NCBI GenBank assembly: GCA_009885995.1
Contig: VFJQ01000070.1
Span: 1 to 64,000 of the forward strand
Origin: Verrucomicrobiota bacterium
GTDB lineage: Bacteria; Verrucomicrobiota; Verrucomicrobiia; Chthoniobacterales; Chthoniobacteraceae
DNA: 64,000 nt
Direction of reading: 5' to 3'
This document shows positions 43,413 through 53,264 of the stretch, piece after piece. The position numbers were made by a program, and so were the translations under genes. Positions within the stretch are counted from its first letter, which is position 1. The number at the start of each line of letters is the position of its first letter. A model generated the notes under the pieces. That model did not search any database. It saw nothing but the letters and a program-made list of their open reading frames with translations, and was not told the origin of the DNA.

Positions 43413-46400
43413 ACACGACCCGCCCTGAACCGCTCGAATCCCGCATTGCACCCGCCACCTTCCTCGTGAGCGCGGTGGATACCAAAGTCTTCGACCTCAC
43501 CGTGCCCGCGCTGCCGGTGAACGCGATGGATCAGACTTTCGAGATCAACTCCGCGATGAACGTGAGCGTCGATGCGGCCTTCCTCGCGAGCATGGGCGAC
43601 AAGGTTTTCTTCGACTCGAACCACAACGGGACGCAGGACGCGAGTGACCTGCTGCTCGTGCAGATCGATGCGGGCAAGGCGATGGCTTTCCTCAACGATC
43701 GCGACGCCAACGGCGTCTTCACGCCGAACGAGTTGACCGGGCTCGCGGTGAGCGATGGCTTCGCGGGCATCGTGAAAGTGGATGTCGAGGGCAGCATCGC
43801 GACAGTGCTCGACGCGACGACGAATGAGGTCGGCACCGGTGGGATGCTCACGCCGCAGGCGGCGTCGGTCGTGAAGCTGGAGGTCGCGGGCGTGATCACT
43901 GGCACGCTCTACGCGGGCAACAACCTCAGCGACGTGACGCTCGGCAAAGGCGTGTTCGCGTCGTTCGATCACTCCAGTGCGAGCCTCATCGCGACCGGCA
44001 CGGTGTTGAATTCGGGCTCGATCGAGTTCGGCGGCGGCGGCGTGCCGATGAACGCCTTCACGCCGCTCGCCGCGGGTGGAAACATCACCAACCTCACGCT
44101 CGCGCGCGGCGCGGATGCGATCCGGGCTGGCGCTGGCGCGGCGGGCACGGCGGGCGACGGGTTCGCGGGTGGCGCGATCACGATCGTGACGATCGGGGAC
44201 GCGTTCGAGGGCATCGTCATCACGGGCGGGACGGGCGGCGTGCCGAGCACGGCCATCTTGACGAAGGGCGGCGCGGGTGGCGTGGTCACGGGTGTCACGA
44301 TCACAGGCAAAGTCATGGCGGGAGATATCAGCATCACCGGTGGCGCGGGCGGTGCGGCGTCGAGCGCGGCAGGCGGTAATGGCGGCGACGGCGGTGAGGT
44401 CATGGGCGTGACGGCGGGTTTCACGCAGGTGTTTGGAAACTTCAGCGTGACCAGCGGCGCGGGCGGTGTGGCGTCAAATGCGGGCGGTGGCACCGGCGGA
44501 AAATCCGGTGCGCTGAGCACGGTTTCGTTCACGGCGACGAACATCATCGTCGGCAACACGACCATCAGCTCGGGCGCGGGCGGGCGGGGCGAAACTGCGG
44601 GCAACGGGGGCGATGCGGGCGCGGTGAATGGGCTTACTTTCACCGCCCCGGAGGTGCATGGCTCGGTGTTCCTCGGCGCGATCAACACCAGCGGCGTTGC
44701 CAGGACCGGCGGTGCGTCTGAGGGCGGCTTGTCTGGCGTGGGTGCGAGCGTCAGCGGTGTGACGGTCACCGTGAAGACGCTGATGGACGGCGAAGTGATC
44801 GTGCAGGCGGGCAATGGCGGCTCCATCGCCAACAACCAGACCGGATCGAGCGGCAACGGTGGCGCGCTTAGCGGCGTGACGGCCACGATCAAGCAGCAAC
44901 TCGGCGACTTCAGTGTGATCGGCGGCAATGGCGGCACGAAGGGCGGCGGCGGCGGCGGCACTCCGGGGACCGGCAGTGGCGGCAGCGGCGGCGGCGTCTC
45001 GGGCGTGACGCTGAAGATCACGGACATCCGCGGCAGCATCGCGGTCGATGCGGGCGATGGCATCACGGGCCGGCTCACTGGGAATGGCGGCAACGGCGGC
45101 GCGATCGACCTCGTGAATATCACCGCGACCAAGGTGCTGGGCACCCTCGGCGTGACCGCGGGCAACGGCGGCAACGCGGGTAACACGATCGGCACCGGGG
45201 GCAATGGAGGAGCTTTCACGAACGTGACCTTGAAGGTGACCGAGGTGGGCAATGTCACCGCAAGTGCGGGCAACGGCGGCTCGGGCCGGGATACCGCCGC
45301 GGGCGGTTCGGGAGGGCTGCTGGACAAGCTCACGGCGACTTTTAGCAAGGCCGGCGCGATCGATATCGACGCGGGCAACGGCGGTTCGGCGATCGATGTG
45401 GGCGGCACGCCCGCTGCGACCGGCGTGGGTGGCAAGGGGGGCGATCTTACGAACGTGACGATCACCGCGAGCACGAGCGCCGCGAGTTTTAGCGCCGATG
45501 CGGGCGACGGTGGTGCGGGCATCGCGAGCGATCCCGGCGGCGCGGGCGGCATCTTCTCGAATGTGAAACTCACCGCGGGCGAGATCTTCGGCAGCGTGAC
45601 CGGCTCGGCTGGTGAGGGCGGCAACGGGGGCAATGGCGGAGCAGGGGGCGCGGTGACGAACTTCACGGCCACGATCAAGAAAGCGATCGGTGGTGTGGTC
45701 AGCTTGAACGCTGGCGGCGGCGGCGATGCGCTCACGGCAGGCAATGGTGGGAGCGGCGGCCTGTTCAACGTGGTGAAACTCACCGCGTCCACCGTGGGGG
45801 GCGACATCACCCTCGATGCCGGCTCCGGCGGACGGGCGGGTGGCACCGGCGGCCTCGGCGGCGTGGGCGGCGCACATACGAATACGACCGTGAAGGTGAG
45901 CAAAGCGGGCAACTTCAACGCCAACGCGGGCGACGGCGGCGACGGCGACGGCACGAGCGCAGGTGGTGTGGGCGGCTTGCTGCAAATGCTCACGGGGACT
46001 TTCTCCAGCGTCGGTTCGGTGGACGTGAACTCCGGCAGTGGCGGCGATGCGACGGGCACCGCGGGCGCGGGTGGCGCGGGCGGCAGCTTCCAGGCCGTGA
46101 CGCTCTCGGCGAGCACACGGGCGGAAAACGTGACGTTGAGCGCGGGCGGTGGAGGCGCTGGCGTGGGCGTCGATCCCGGCGGTGCGGGCGGCGTTTTCTC
46201 GAGCACGAAAGTGAGCGCTGGCGAGATCGGCGGCGCGCTGAATGCCTCGTCCGGATCGGGTGGCATGGGCGGGACCGGCGGTGCAGGCGGCGCGCTCACG
46301 AGTTTCACGGCTACGATCAAGCGCTTCGTGGGCTCCTCGGTCAACGTGACGGGTGGCGACGGCGGCGGCGGCTTGCCGACCGGAAATGGTGGCGCTGGCG

Positions 46401-49153
46401 CGCTGGTCGACCTCGTGAAACTCAGCGCAGCGAAAGTTGGGAGCGGCATCAACCTCCAGGCCGGCGACGGCGGCAGAGCGGGTAACACGAGCGGCCTCGG
46501 CGGTGCGGGTGGCGCGCTCACGAACTCGAGCGTGAAAGTGACCGATGCAGGCAGCCTCAGCGCGAACGCGGGCGATGGCGGTTCGGGCGACGGCACCGGC
46601 GCGGGCGGCGCGGGAGGGCTGCTGAGCAAGCTCACGGGGACTTTCAGCAAGATCGGATCGATCGCGACGACATCCGGCGGCGGTGGCGATGGGACCGGCA
46701 CGTCCGGGGCGGGTGGTTCGGCAGGCGCTTTGCAGGACGTGACCATCGCGGCGAAAACCCAGGCCGGCAGCTTCACCGCGGACGCGGGCTCGGCGGGTGA
46801 CGCGGCGGGCACCAGCCCCGGCGGCGTGGGCGGCGCGCTGAGCAATGTGAAATTCACCGCGGGCGAAGTGCTGGGCAAGGTGAGCGCCACGTCCGGCGCG
46901 GGTGGCGATGGTGGTGGAGGCGGGCTCGGTGGCGCGCTCACGAATTTCTCGGCGAAAATCACCCGCAACATCGGGGGTGACGTGACCGTGGAGAGCGGCG
47001 CAGGGGGCGACGGCGCCGCGATCAGCGGCGGGGGCGCGGGGGCGCTTAGCCTGGCGAAGATCAGCGCGGCAAACATCTTCGGAAACGCCACGTTCTCGTC
47101 CGGCCCCGGCGGCCCGGGCAATGCGAGCGGTGTCGCAGGTGGCGCGGGCGGCGACCTTTTCGATAGCAGCGTGACGGTGAAGGACATCCTCGGTGGCGTG
47201 GGCTTCTTCACCGGCATCGGCGGGGAGGGGAATAATGCAGCCGGCGGCAATGGCGGCGACTTGCGCAACGCGATCGCTTCTGCGGTCGAGGTGCTCGGCG
47301 AGGCCAATTACATCGCCGGCGACGGCGGATCGAGCACAGGCAGCGGCACGGGCGCGGGGGGAATCGGCGGCGACTTCATCGGCTCAAAGCTCACCGTGAA
47401 GCGGCACATCGTCCTCGCTGGCGCGTTCTTTGCCGGGTCCGGCGGCGACGCCGCGAACAATGGCGATGGCGGAGCGGGCGGGATACTCGCGAACCTGAAC
47501 GTCAGCTCGCCGATCCTCGGTGGCGTGGTGTTTGCCTCGGGCGATGGCGGCGATGCCGGCAACGTCTCGGGCAACGGCGGCAAGGCGGGCGACGTGAACA
47601 CGGCGACCTTCACCATCAAGACCACGCTCGCGGGCAACTTCGACGGCAACGGTGGCCGCGGCGGCGGCTCGACGACGGGCATCGGCGGCAATGGCGCGCT
47701 GCTGACGAACCTCACCGCCACGATCGGCGCGATGACGTTTGGCAATTTCGAGGTCGCCACCGGCAGTGGCGGCGCTGGCGCGACGGGCGGTTTCGGCGGC
47801 GGGATTGTGACGGTGAAAGCCACGCTCGGCGCGACGGCGTTCGTGGGTGACACGCTGTTCGAAACCGGCGACGGCGGCGCCGCCACGAGCGGGCCCGCGG
47901 GCAAGGGCGGCGACATGACCGGCGTCGTCTTCACCAGCGGCGCGATCCATGGGGGCGATGTGGAATTCACCGCCGCTCGCGGCGGCCGATCCAGCAGCGC
48001 GCAGGCGGCGGGCGCCGGCGGCATGGTGGGCACCACGACGCTCAACTTCACCGGCTCGCTGCACTCGCAGGTGGACGTGTTCGGCGGCAGCGGCGGCGAC
48101 AATACCAGCACCGGCGCCGCGGGCGCGGGCGGCGCGCTTTCCACCATCACCGTGAACGTGAAGGCGAACGTGGGCGCGGGCCAGGAGTTCAACTTCTCCG
48201 GCGGCGACGCGGGCAATCTCGGCACCGGCCCCGCCGTCGGCGCGCTCGGCGGCGACGTGCTCGGGCTGAAGCTGACCGACGCGCGTTCCTTCGCGCACTA
48301 CGTCGTGTCGGCGGGCGATGGCTCGGACGCTTCCGCCGGCACCGGCGCTGGCGGTGCGGGTGCGAAGGTCTCCGGCGTCACCTTCACGAACCCGACGGCG
48401 ACCATCGAAGTCGAAGGCGGCGCGGGTGGCGACTCGACCACGCTCGGCGGCGCGGGCGGGCTCGTGGAAAACGTGAGCGGCAAGGCGAGCATCCTGCGCG
48501 TCGTCGGCGGATCGGGCGGCGATGGGATCAGCGGCGCCGGCGCGGGCACGGGTGGCGCGGGCGGCGGCGTGAAGAACGTGACGGCGACGGTCGGGCTCTT
48601 CGCGCAGGCGATCATGGCCGGCGCGGGTGGCAATGGCGGCGCCGCGAGCGGCACGGGCGGCGCGGGCGCGAGCGTGAACGACGTGAAGATCACCGGCGAT
48701 ATCGGCAATCTCGCGAAGGCTCCGAACCTCGTGATGGGGCAGTTGATTTCGCAATTCGGGATCGAACTCGACCAGATGGGCGGCCTCTTCGCCGGCGCGG
48801 GCGGCACGGGCTTCACCGCAGGCGTCGCGGGCAGCCTGGTGAACATCACCGCGTCGCGCATCGCCGCGATCCTCGCGGTGGATGGCAACACCGCCGCGGA
48901 CAACCTCGCGAGCCGCAACGCCGTCACCACGATCAACAACGTGAAGGCGAATAGCTACGCCGCGGACAACTTCAACGCGAACGTGTTCGACTTCACGGAC
49001 AATACCGGCGGGCCAAACCCGAGCAACGGCCTCTTCCTCCTCGGCGATGGCGACACCGCACTCGACGGCCTCGTCCTCGTGAAGAACGGCGGTCTCCTCG
49101 CGCCGGGGCTCGTGCCCGCGCCGATGACAGGCTTCCTCATCATCGTGCCGTAA
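43409..49153 (+). CDS. giant glycine-rich LEPR-type repeat protein
   Basis: This is a 1,914-residue protein starting MNTTRPEPLESRIAPATFLV, the LEPR-type motif at residues 9-16 and no classical signal peptide. After a beta-rich head (about 1-220) come about 1,400 residues of GNGGxGG-type repeats, alternating glycine-rich loops with 12-15-residue strands such as VTFTATNI, giving a likely beta-helix or beta-roll stalk. Units are about 45-55 residues; a superunit of roughly 215 residues occurs three times (starts near 45228, 45888 and 46528). The tail FxDxxGxxNPSNGLFLLGDGDTALDGLVLVKN resembles that of the 49885 protein. Translation starts within the ribD stop. Likely surface adhesin or coat protein; no function proven. 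Confidence 0.8.
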   Translation: MNTTRPEPLESRIAPATFLVSAVDTKVFDLTVPALPVNAMDQTFEINSAMNVSVDAAFLASMGDKVFFDSNHNGTQDASDLLLVQIDAGKAMAFLNDRDANGVFTPNELTGLAVSDGFAGIVKVDVEGSIATVLDATTNEVGTGGMLTPQAASVVKLEVAGVITGTLYAGNNLSDVTLGKGVFASFDHSSASLIATGTVLNSGSIEFGGGGVPMNAFTPLAAGGNITNLTLARGADAIRAGAGAAGTAGDGFAGGAITIVTIGDAFEGIVITGGTGGVPSTAILTKGGAGGVVTGVTITGKVMAGDISITGGAGGAASSAAGGNGGDGGEVMGVTAGFTQVFGNFSVTSGAGGVASNAGGGTGGKSGALSTVSFTATNIIVGNTTISSGAGGRGETAGNGGDAGAVNGLTFTAPEVHGSVFLGAINTSGVARTGGASEGGLSGVGASVSGVTVTVKTLMDGEVIVQAGNGGSIANNQTGSSGNGGALSGVTATIKQQLGDFSVIGGNGGTKGGGGGGTPGTGSGGSGGGVSGVTLKITDIRGSIAVDAGDGITGRLTGNGGNGGAIDLVNITATKVLGTLGVTAGNGGNAGNTIGTGGNGGAFTNVTLKVTEVGNVTASAGNGGSGRDTAAGGSGGLLDKLTATFSKAGAIDIDAGNGGSAIDVGGTPAATGVGGKGGDLTNVTITASTSAASFSADAGDGGAGIASDPGGAGGIFSNVKLTAGEIFGSVTGSAGEGGNGGNGGAGGAVTNFTATIKKAIGGVVSLNAGGGGDALTAGNGGSGGLFNVVKLTASTVGGDITLDAGSGGRAGGTGGLGGVGGAHTNTTVKVSKAGNFNANAGDGGDGDGTSAGGVGGLLQMLTGTFSSVGSVDVNSGSGGDATGTAGAGGAGGSFQAVTLSASTRAENVTLSAGGGGAGVGVDPGGAGGVFSSTKVSAGEIGGALNASSGSGGMGGTGGAGGALTSFTATIKRFVGSSVNVTGGDGGGGLPTGNGGAGALVDLVKLSAAKVGSGINLQAGDGGRAGNTSGLGGAGGALTNSSVKVTDAGSLSANAGDGGSGDGTGAGGAGGLLSKLTGTFSKIGSIATTSGGGGDGTGTSGAGGSAGALQDVTIAAKTQAGSFTADAGSAGDAAGTSPGGVGGALSNVKFTAGEVLGKVSATSGAGGDGGGGGLGGALTNFSAKITRNIGGDVTVESGAGGDGAAISGGGAGALSLAKISAANIFGNATFSSGPGGPGNASGVAGGAGGDLFDSSVTVKDILGGVGFFTGIGGEGNNAAGGNGGDLRNAIASAVEVLGEANYIAGDGGSSTGSGTGAGGIGGDFIGSKLTVKRHIVLAGAFFAGSGGDAANNGDGGAGGILANLNVSSPILGGVVFASGDGGDAGNVSGNGGKAGDVNTATFTIKTTLAGNFDGNGGRGGGSTTGIGGNGALLTNLTATIGAMTFGNFEVATGSGGAGATGGFGGGIVTVKATLGATAFVGDTLFETGDGGAATSGPAGKGGDMTGVVFTSGAIHGGDVEFTAARGGRSSSAQAAGAGGMVGTTTLNFTGSLHSQVDVFGGSGGDNTSTGAAGAGGALSTITVNVKANVGAGQEFNFSGGDAGNLGTGPAVGALGGDVLGLKLTDARSFAHYVVSAGDGSDASAGTGAGGAGAKVSGVTFTNPTATIEVEGGAGGDSTTLGGAGGLVENVSGKASILRVVGGSGGDGISGAGAGTGGAGGGVKNVTATVGLFAQAIMAGAGGNGGAASGTGGAGASVNDVKITGDIGNLAKAPNLVMGQLISQFGIELDQMGGLFAGAGGTGFTAGVAGSLVNITASRIAAILAVDGNTAADNLASRNAVTTINNVKANSYAADNFNANVFDFTDNTGGPNPSNGLFLLGDGDTALDGLVLVKNGGLLAPGLVPAPMTGFLIIVP

Positions 49154-49282
49154 GCGCCCGCGTTCCCAGTCAGCGCGCCGCGCGCGCGCGGGTGGATTCA
49201 GAGCGGGGCAACCGAGCCACTTCGGCATCGGTGCGAAGCCTGACGTGGCGGCGCCGCGGCTGAGTGTATGGCGCGCGGCGCC

Positions 49283-49800
49283 ATGCCGCCCCAGCCGCTC
49301 TTCATGAAAATCCTCTTCTGCATGTTCGTCGGTGTCTTCGCGCTCGCGGGCTTCGGGCTCGTCCGCGGAGGGATCCGCGAGTTGCTGCTGGCGAACCGGC
49401 GCGCCATCTTTTGCTGTGGCTGCCGGGCAGCGTGCTCACGGTCGTGAAGGAGCGGGAAATGGTGCTGCGCGATAGCTCGGACAGCCGCTACGACTCGAGC
49501 TCCATCCCGAAGTTTTTCCCCATCATCGTCTTCACCACGCCGGCAGGAGAGCGCATCGAGTTCCGCTCGGAACTGGGCGAGTCGCACCGCCTTCGGACCG
49601 TGGGCACCGACCCGCAGCCGCCGTGGCGCGACGGGTAGAGCATCGAGTTCTTCTACGATCCGGCGGGGAAAATGAAGCCGTGCATCGCGACGGCGTGGAA
49701 CCTGTGGTTCATGGGCATCGGGATGCGAGTGGCCGGCGTCTGCTTTCTCGGGTGCAGCGCGGTGATGTGGTTCCTCATGGGCCCAAAGGCGCTCGCCTGA
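49283..49800 (+). pseudogene. broken DUF3592-like membrane protein gene
   Basis: The first frame encodes MKILFCMFVGVFALAGFGLVRGGIRELLLANRRA (hydrophobic segment at about 8-30). A shift of frame then gives LPGSVLTVVKEREMVL and IVFTTPAGERIEFRSELGESH, a stop TAG, and SIEFFYDPAGKMKP with a second hydrophobic segment. Together they would make a two-helix DUF3592 protein. The break suggests decay, or sequence error. It lies between two LEPR genes. Confidence 0.6.
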
Positions 49801-49884
49801 GCGGGCACTTTTCCTACGCGTGAAAACGGGCAGCGTCACGGCGCTCGCTATGTGCGCGTGCCTTGGTCATTGTTGGTTAAGCAC

Positions 49885-51273
49885 ATGATATTTTCCCAGT
49901 GCCCGGAACCGCTCGAAGCCCGCATCGCGCCCGCGGTTTTTTTCCTGCATGGCAACAACCTCACCATCACCGACAGCGCTGGCGCGGATGTGGCGGGCGA
50001 TGCGAATGAAACCACCGCAGCGACGGCGGCGGGCGCGCTGACGGTTATAAACTTGGATGCGGATCCGCAATTCGAGGAGATCAGGATTTTACAAACGGAC
50101 ATCGCGGGGCTGACCGTGCGCGTCGTCGTCGCGGGCAACGTGCTAGCGGGCGGGTCGATCAGCAATTTGTCGCTGCTCGGCGTGTCGCCGGGCGCGGCTG
50201 GCAGCGCGGAGTCGATCCGCACGGGTAACTCGGCGAATGGTGGGGACATCACGAACGTCGTCCTCGCCGATGGCGTGCGCGATCGCATCCAGACGGGGAG
50301 CAGCATCGTGGGTGATACGACGCACCACGGCGGGAGCGGCGGGAGCATCGTAAATGTGACGTCGTTCGCGGATCAAAGCTGGGTGCTCGTGCCGGGCACG
50401 GGCGGCAACGTGAGCAAGGTCAGCAGCGGGATGACCGGCGATTTCAACATGGCGACGACGCTCATCAGTCCGGCGAATGGCGGCGCGGTGACCGGTGGCG
50501 CGACGGGCGCAGGCGGCGCGGGCGGCGCGGGCGGCGAGGTGTTCTTTTCCACGGGTGCCGGCGGCAGCGCGACCGCAGGACCTGCTGGAAAAGGCGGCGA
50601 TTTCGCGGGTTTCCAGTTCGAGGCCAGCCGGCTGAACTCGCGAGTGTATCGGGTCGAGCTATATGCCGGCGTGGGCGGCGCAGGCGGCGCGATCAGCGGC
50701 AACAAGATCGCCGCTTACATCGTGGACCTCACCGCTGGCCCCGGCGGCAGCGGCACCACCAGCGGCGCGAAAGCCGGCAACGGCGGCAGCATCACCATGA
50801 ACACGCTCACCGTCGGCTCGCACGCCGCCGGCATCATCGCCGGCAATACGGGCACGCCAGGCATGGACGGCGCGGCCGCGAGCGGCGGCAGCATCAGCGG
50901 CCTCATCGGAGCGCCCGGCGGCGGCTACTTGCCGGTGCTGGGACTGCACGCCGGCCTCTCGAACGACTCGTCAAAAAATGGTGGAATCACCAACATCGTC
51001 GCCACCGCGATCAGCACCATCATCGCCGGCACGCCTCCCGCAAACGTCATCACCACCCAGAGCGCTGTGAACGTCATCGCCGGCCTCACGGTGAAGCGCG
51101 TCGGCGTGGACTTGAACAGCGACTTTATCGTGACCGACGGCGCCGGCACCTGGACCGGCCCCGGCGATGCGGCCATCCTGCTCGACGGCATCGTGCTCGT
51201 GAAAAACACCCGCGCGGACCTTGCGGCGCTGAGCGGAAAAATCATCGCCGCGAACTTCCACTTCGCCGTCTGA
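49885..51273 (+). CDS. third LEPR-type glycine-rich protein
   Basis: This is a 462-residue protein starting MIFSQCPEPLEARIAPAVFF, with the same RIAPA motif (residues 10-17) as the giant protein. It has GNGGSI, GAGGAGGAGG and similar loops over about residues 150-400, but fewer units. The tail LDGIVLVKN and following residues match the giant protein's end. It is probably a smaller member of the same surface family and is translated with the next gene, as the stop overlaps the next ATG by 1 nt. The start at 49885 was chosen over an upstream GTG because the motif then lies near the N-terminus. Confidence 0.75.
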   Translation: MIFSQCPEPLEARIAPAVFFLHGNNLTITDSAGADVAGDANETTAATAAGALTVINLDADPQFEEIRILQTDIAGLTVRVVVAGNVLAGGSISNLSLLGVSPGAAGSAESIRTGNSANGGDITNVVLADGVRDRIQTGSSIVGDTTHHGGSGGSIVNVTSFADQSWVLVPGTGGNVSKVSSGMTGDFNMATTLISPANGGAVTGGATGAGGAGGAGGEVFFSTGAGGSATAGPAGKGGDFAGFQFEASRLNSRVYRVELYAGVGGAGGAISGNKIAAYIVDLTAGPGGSGTTSGAKAGNGGSITMNTLTVGSHAAGIIAGNTGTPGMDGAAASGGSISGLIGAPGGGYLPVLGLHAGLSNDSSKNGGITNIVATAISTIIAGTPPANVITTQSAVNVIAGLTVKRVGVDLNSDFIVTDGAGTWTGPGDAAILLDGIVLVKNTRADLAALSGKIIAANFHFAV

Positions 51274-51947
51274 TGCGCGTCCACTCCCTCGAGCACGCAC
51301 CGAACGAAGGCGCGGGAAAGATCCGCGATTGGGCGCGTGCGCGCGGCCACGAGTTCGCGGCGACTCGGCTCGATCTCGGCGAGCCGTTGCCGGACGCGTT
51401 CGATCTGCTCGTCATCATGGGCGGCGCGATGAACATCTACCAACACCGCGACTACCCGTGGCTCGTCGCGGAGAAGCGGTGCATCTCCGGCGCGATTGAG
51501 GCGGGCAAAGCATTGCTCGGGGTGTGCCTCGGTGCGCAACTCATCGCCGACGTGCTCGGCGCGAAGGTCGTGCAGAATCCCGTGCACGAGATCGGCTGGT
51601 TCCCCGTGCGTTTCCTCGACCGCGAGCCGCCGATGGATGGCTTTCCCGCGGAGGGCGTGGTCTTCCACTGGCACGGCGATACGTTCGAGATGCCGCGCAG
51701 CGCGCGTCGCCTCGCCGAGAGTGAGGCGTGCTTTAACCAGGGTTTCGTCTTCGGCGAAAAAATCGTCGGTCTGCAATTTCACATCGAGCTGACGCCTGCC
51801 GCCGCCGCCGCCTTTTGCGAAGGTGCGGATCACATCCTGGTGCCGTCGCGCACCGTGCAGGCGCGCGGTTACATCGAGCACATGCAGCCCGATCTGCGCG
51901 CGACCGATGCAGGACTGTGGCGGCTGCTCGATCAGCTCGTGGGCTGA
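51273..51947 (+). CDS. class I glutamine amidotransferase-like protein
   Basis: This is a 224-residue free-standing GATase domain. The catalytic triad is Cys85 (GVCLGAQL), His170 and Glu172 (LQFHIELTP). It resembles GMP-synthase-like amidotransferases that occur without a synthetase domain, some of which act in gamma-glutamyl metabolism. Its start overlaps the preceding LEPR gene stop. It has no partner synthetase here, so substrate is unknown. Confidence 0.85.
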   Translation: MRVHSLEHAPNEGAGKIRDWARARGHEFAATRLDLGEPLPDAFDLLVIMGGAMNIYQHRDYPWLVAEKRCISGAIEAGKALLGVCLGAQLIADVLGAKVVQNPVHEIGWFPVRFLDREPPMDGFPAEGVVFHWHGDTFEMPRSARRLAESEACFNQGFVFGEKIVGLQFHIELTPAAAAAFCEGADHILVPSRTVQARGYIEHMQPDLRATDAGLWRLLDQLVG

Positions 51948-51989
51948 CGCAGCGTTGACGCCTTCACGAAGCGCGCGCATCACCGCCCC

Positions 51990-53261
51990 GTGAAACTCCT
52001 CCTGCCCGCCCTGATGCTTACCGCCTCCGCCTTCGCTCTCGACTTCCCCGCGCCCGAAAAACTCCCGCTCCACGAGTCCCTCCCCGACCTCGCCGCGCGC
52101 ACCCGCGAGCAGTGGCAGACGCAGCGCGCGCCCGAGCTGCGCGCGCTCTTCGAGCACTACATGTATGGCCGTCAGCCCGCGAAGCCCGGCGCCGTGGCTG
52201 GCCGATCCATCGCCGACGACAGGCAGGCGCTCGGCGGCGCGGCGACGCTGCGGGAGTTCGACGTGGACCTCGGGCTGGGCCATCCCGTGCGTTTGCTGCT
52301 CGTCACGCCGAATGGAAAGCCCGGCCCGTTCCCGTGCTTCCTCGGCATCAACTTCAACGGCAACCACGAGGTGCTCGATCACCCCGGCATCGCGCTGCCC
52401 GAGAGCTGGGTGAAGCCCCACAAAGACGGCACCGGCGGAAACAAGGCCCGCAAGGAAGACCGCGGGATCGAGACGGACAAATGGAACGTCGCGCAGATCA
52501 TCGAGCGCGGTTACGCGTTCGCCGGCTTCTACCACGGCGACGTGGTGCCCGATGAAAAGGAACTCGCCGAGCCCGTGCTGCGCAAAATCGGCGGCGTGAA
52601 ATCCGCCGAGCGCGGCCCCGAGGACACGGCGACGATCATGGCGTGGGCCTGGGGCTTTTCGCGGATGCTCGACGTGCTCGAAAAGGTGAAGGAGATCGAT
52701 GCGAAGCGCGTCGCGACCGTCGGCCATTCGCGCAATGGCAAGACTGCGCTCGTGGCGGCCGCGTTCGACGAACGGTTTGCGATGGCTATCCCGAGCCAGG
52801 CGGGCTGCGGCGGCACCGCGCCGAGTCGAGTCGCGCCTGAGCTGGCGAAGCTCAACGAAAAGGGCCGGCCGACCGCAGAGACCGTAGCCGTCATCACGAA
52901 AGCATTTCCGCATTGGTTTGCGGGGCACTTTGCCGAGTTCAGCGGCGAACCCGCGCGGCTGCCGTTCGATCAACACGCGCTCATCGCGATGTGCGCGCCG
53001 CGCCCGGTGCTCGTCTCGAATGCGACCGAAGATCTGTGGGCAAACCCGGCGGGACAATTCGAGATGCTCAAGTCCGCAGACCCTGTCTATAAGCTGGTCG
53101 CCGGCGACGGACTCGGCGCCGACTCGATGCCAGCGGTCGGCAAGCTGCTGCCGAGCCGGCTCGGCTATTTCATCCGCGAGGGCAGCCACTCCATGAGCGC
53201 CGTCGATTGGGCCGCGTGGCTGGACTACGCGGGCCAGTGGCTCAAGGCGCCGCAGCGCTGA
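51990..53261 (+). CDS. CE15-like esterase (4-O-methyl-glucuronoyl methylesterase type)
   Basis: This is a 423-residue exported esterase (signal about 1-16) of the CE15 group, which cuts ester bonds between lignin and glucuronoxylan. The nucleophile motif is GHSRNGKTAL (Ser247), preceded by WGFSRMLD; the catalytic His is near the C-terminus (GSHSMSAVDW, about 400). The start is GTG 51990. It stands 42 nt after the amidotransferase gene. It fits a plant-polymer lifestyle together with the sulfatase and DUF1080 gene. Confidence 0.8.
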   Translation: MKLLLPALMLTASAFALDFPAPEKLPLHESLPDLAARTREQWQTQRAPELRALFEHYMYGRQPAKPGAVAGRSIADDRQALGGAATLREFDVDLGLGHPVRLLLVTPNGKPGPFPCFLGINFNGNHEVLDHPGIALPESWVKPHKDGTGGNKARKEDRGIETDKWNVAQIIERGYAFAGFYHGDVVPDEKELAEPVLRKIGGVKSAERGPEDTATIMAWAWGFSRMLDVLEKVKEIDAKRVATVGHSRNGKTALVAAAFDERFAMAIPSQAGCGGTAPSRVAPELAKLNEKGRPTAETVAVITKAFPHWFAGHFAEFSGEPARLPFDQHALIAMCAPRPVLVSNATEDLWANPAGQFEMLKSADPVYKLVAGDGLGADSMPAVGKLLPSRLGYFIREGSHSMSAVDWAAWLDYAGQWLKAPQR

Positions 53262-53264
53262 CGC

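Noticed and set aside
43969-47307. 1,112-residue proline-rich minus-strand frame
   Set aside because: It is only the reverse of the glycine-rich repeats of the giant gene; glycine codons GGC/GGT read as proline-rich codons in reverse.
51990-53261. Dienelactone hydrolase
   Set aside because: Serine elbow GHSRNGK and the overall layout fit CE15-like esterases better.
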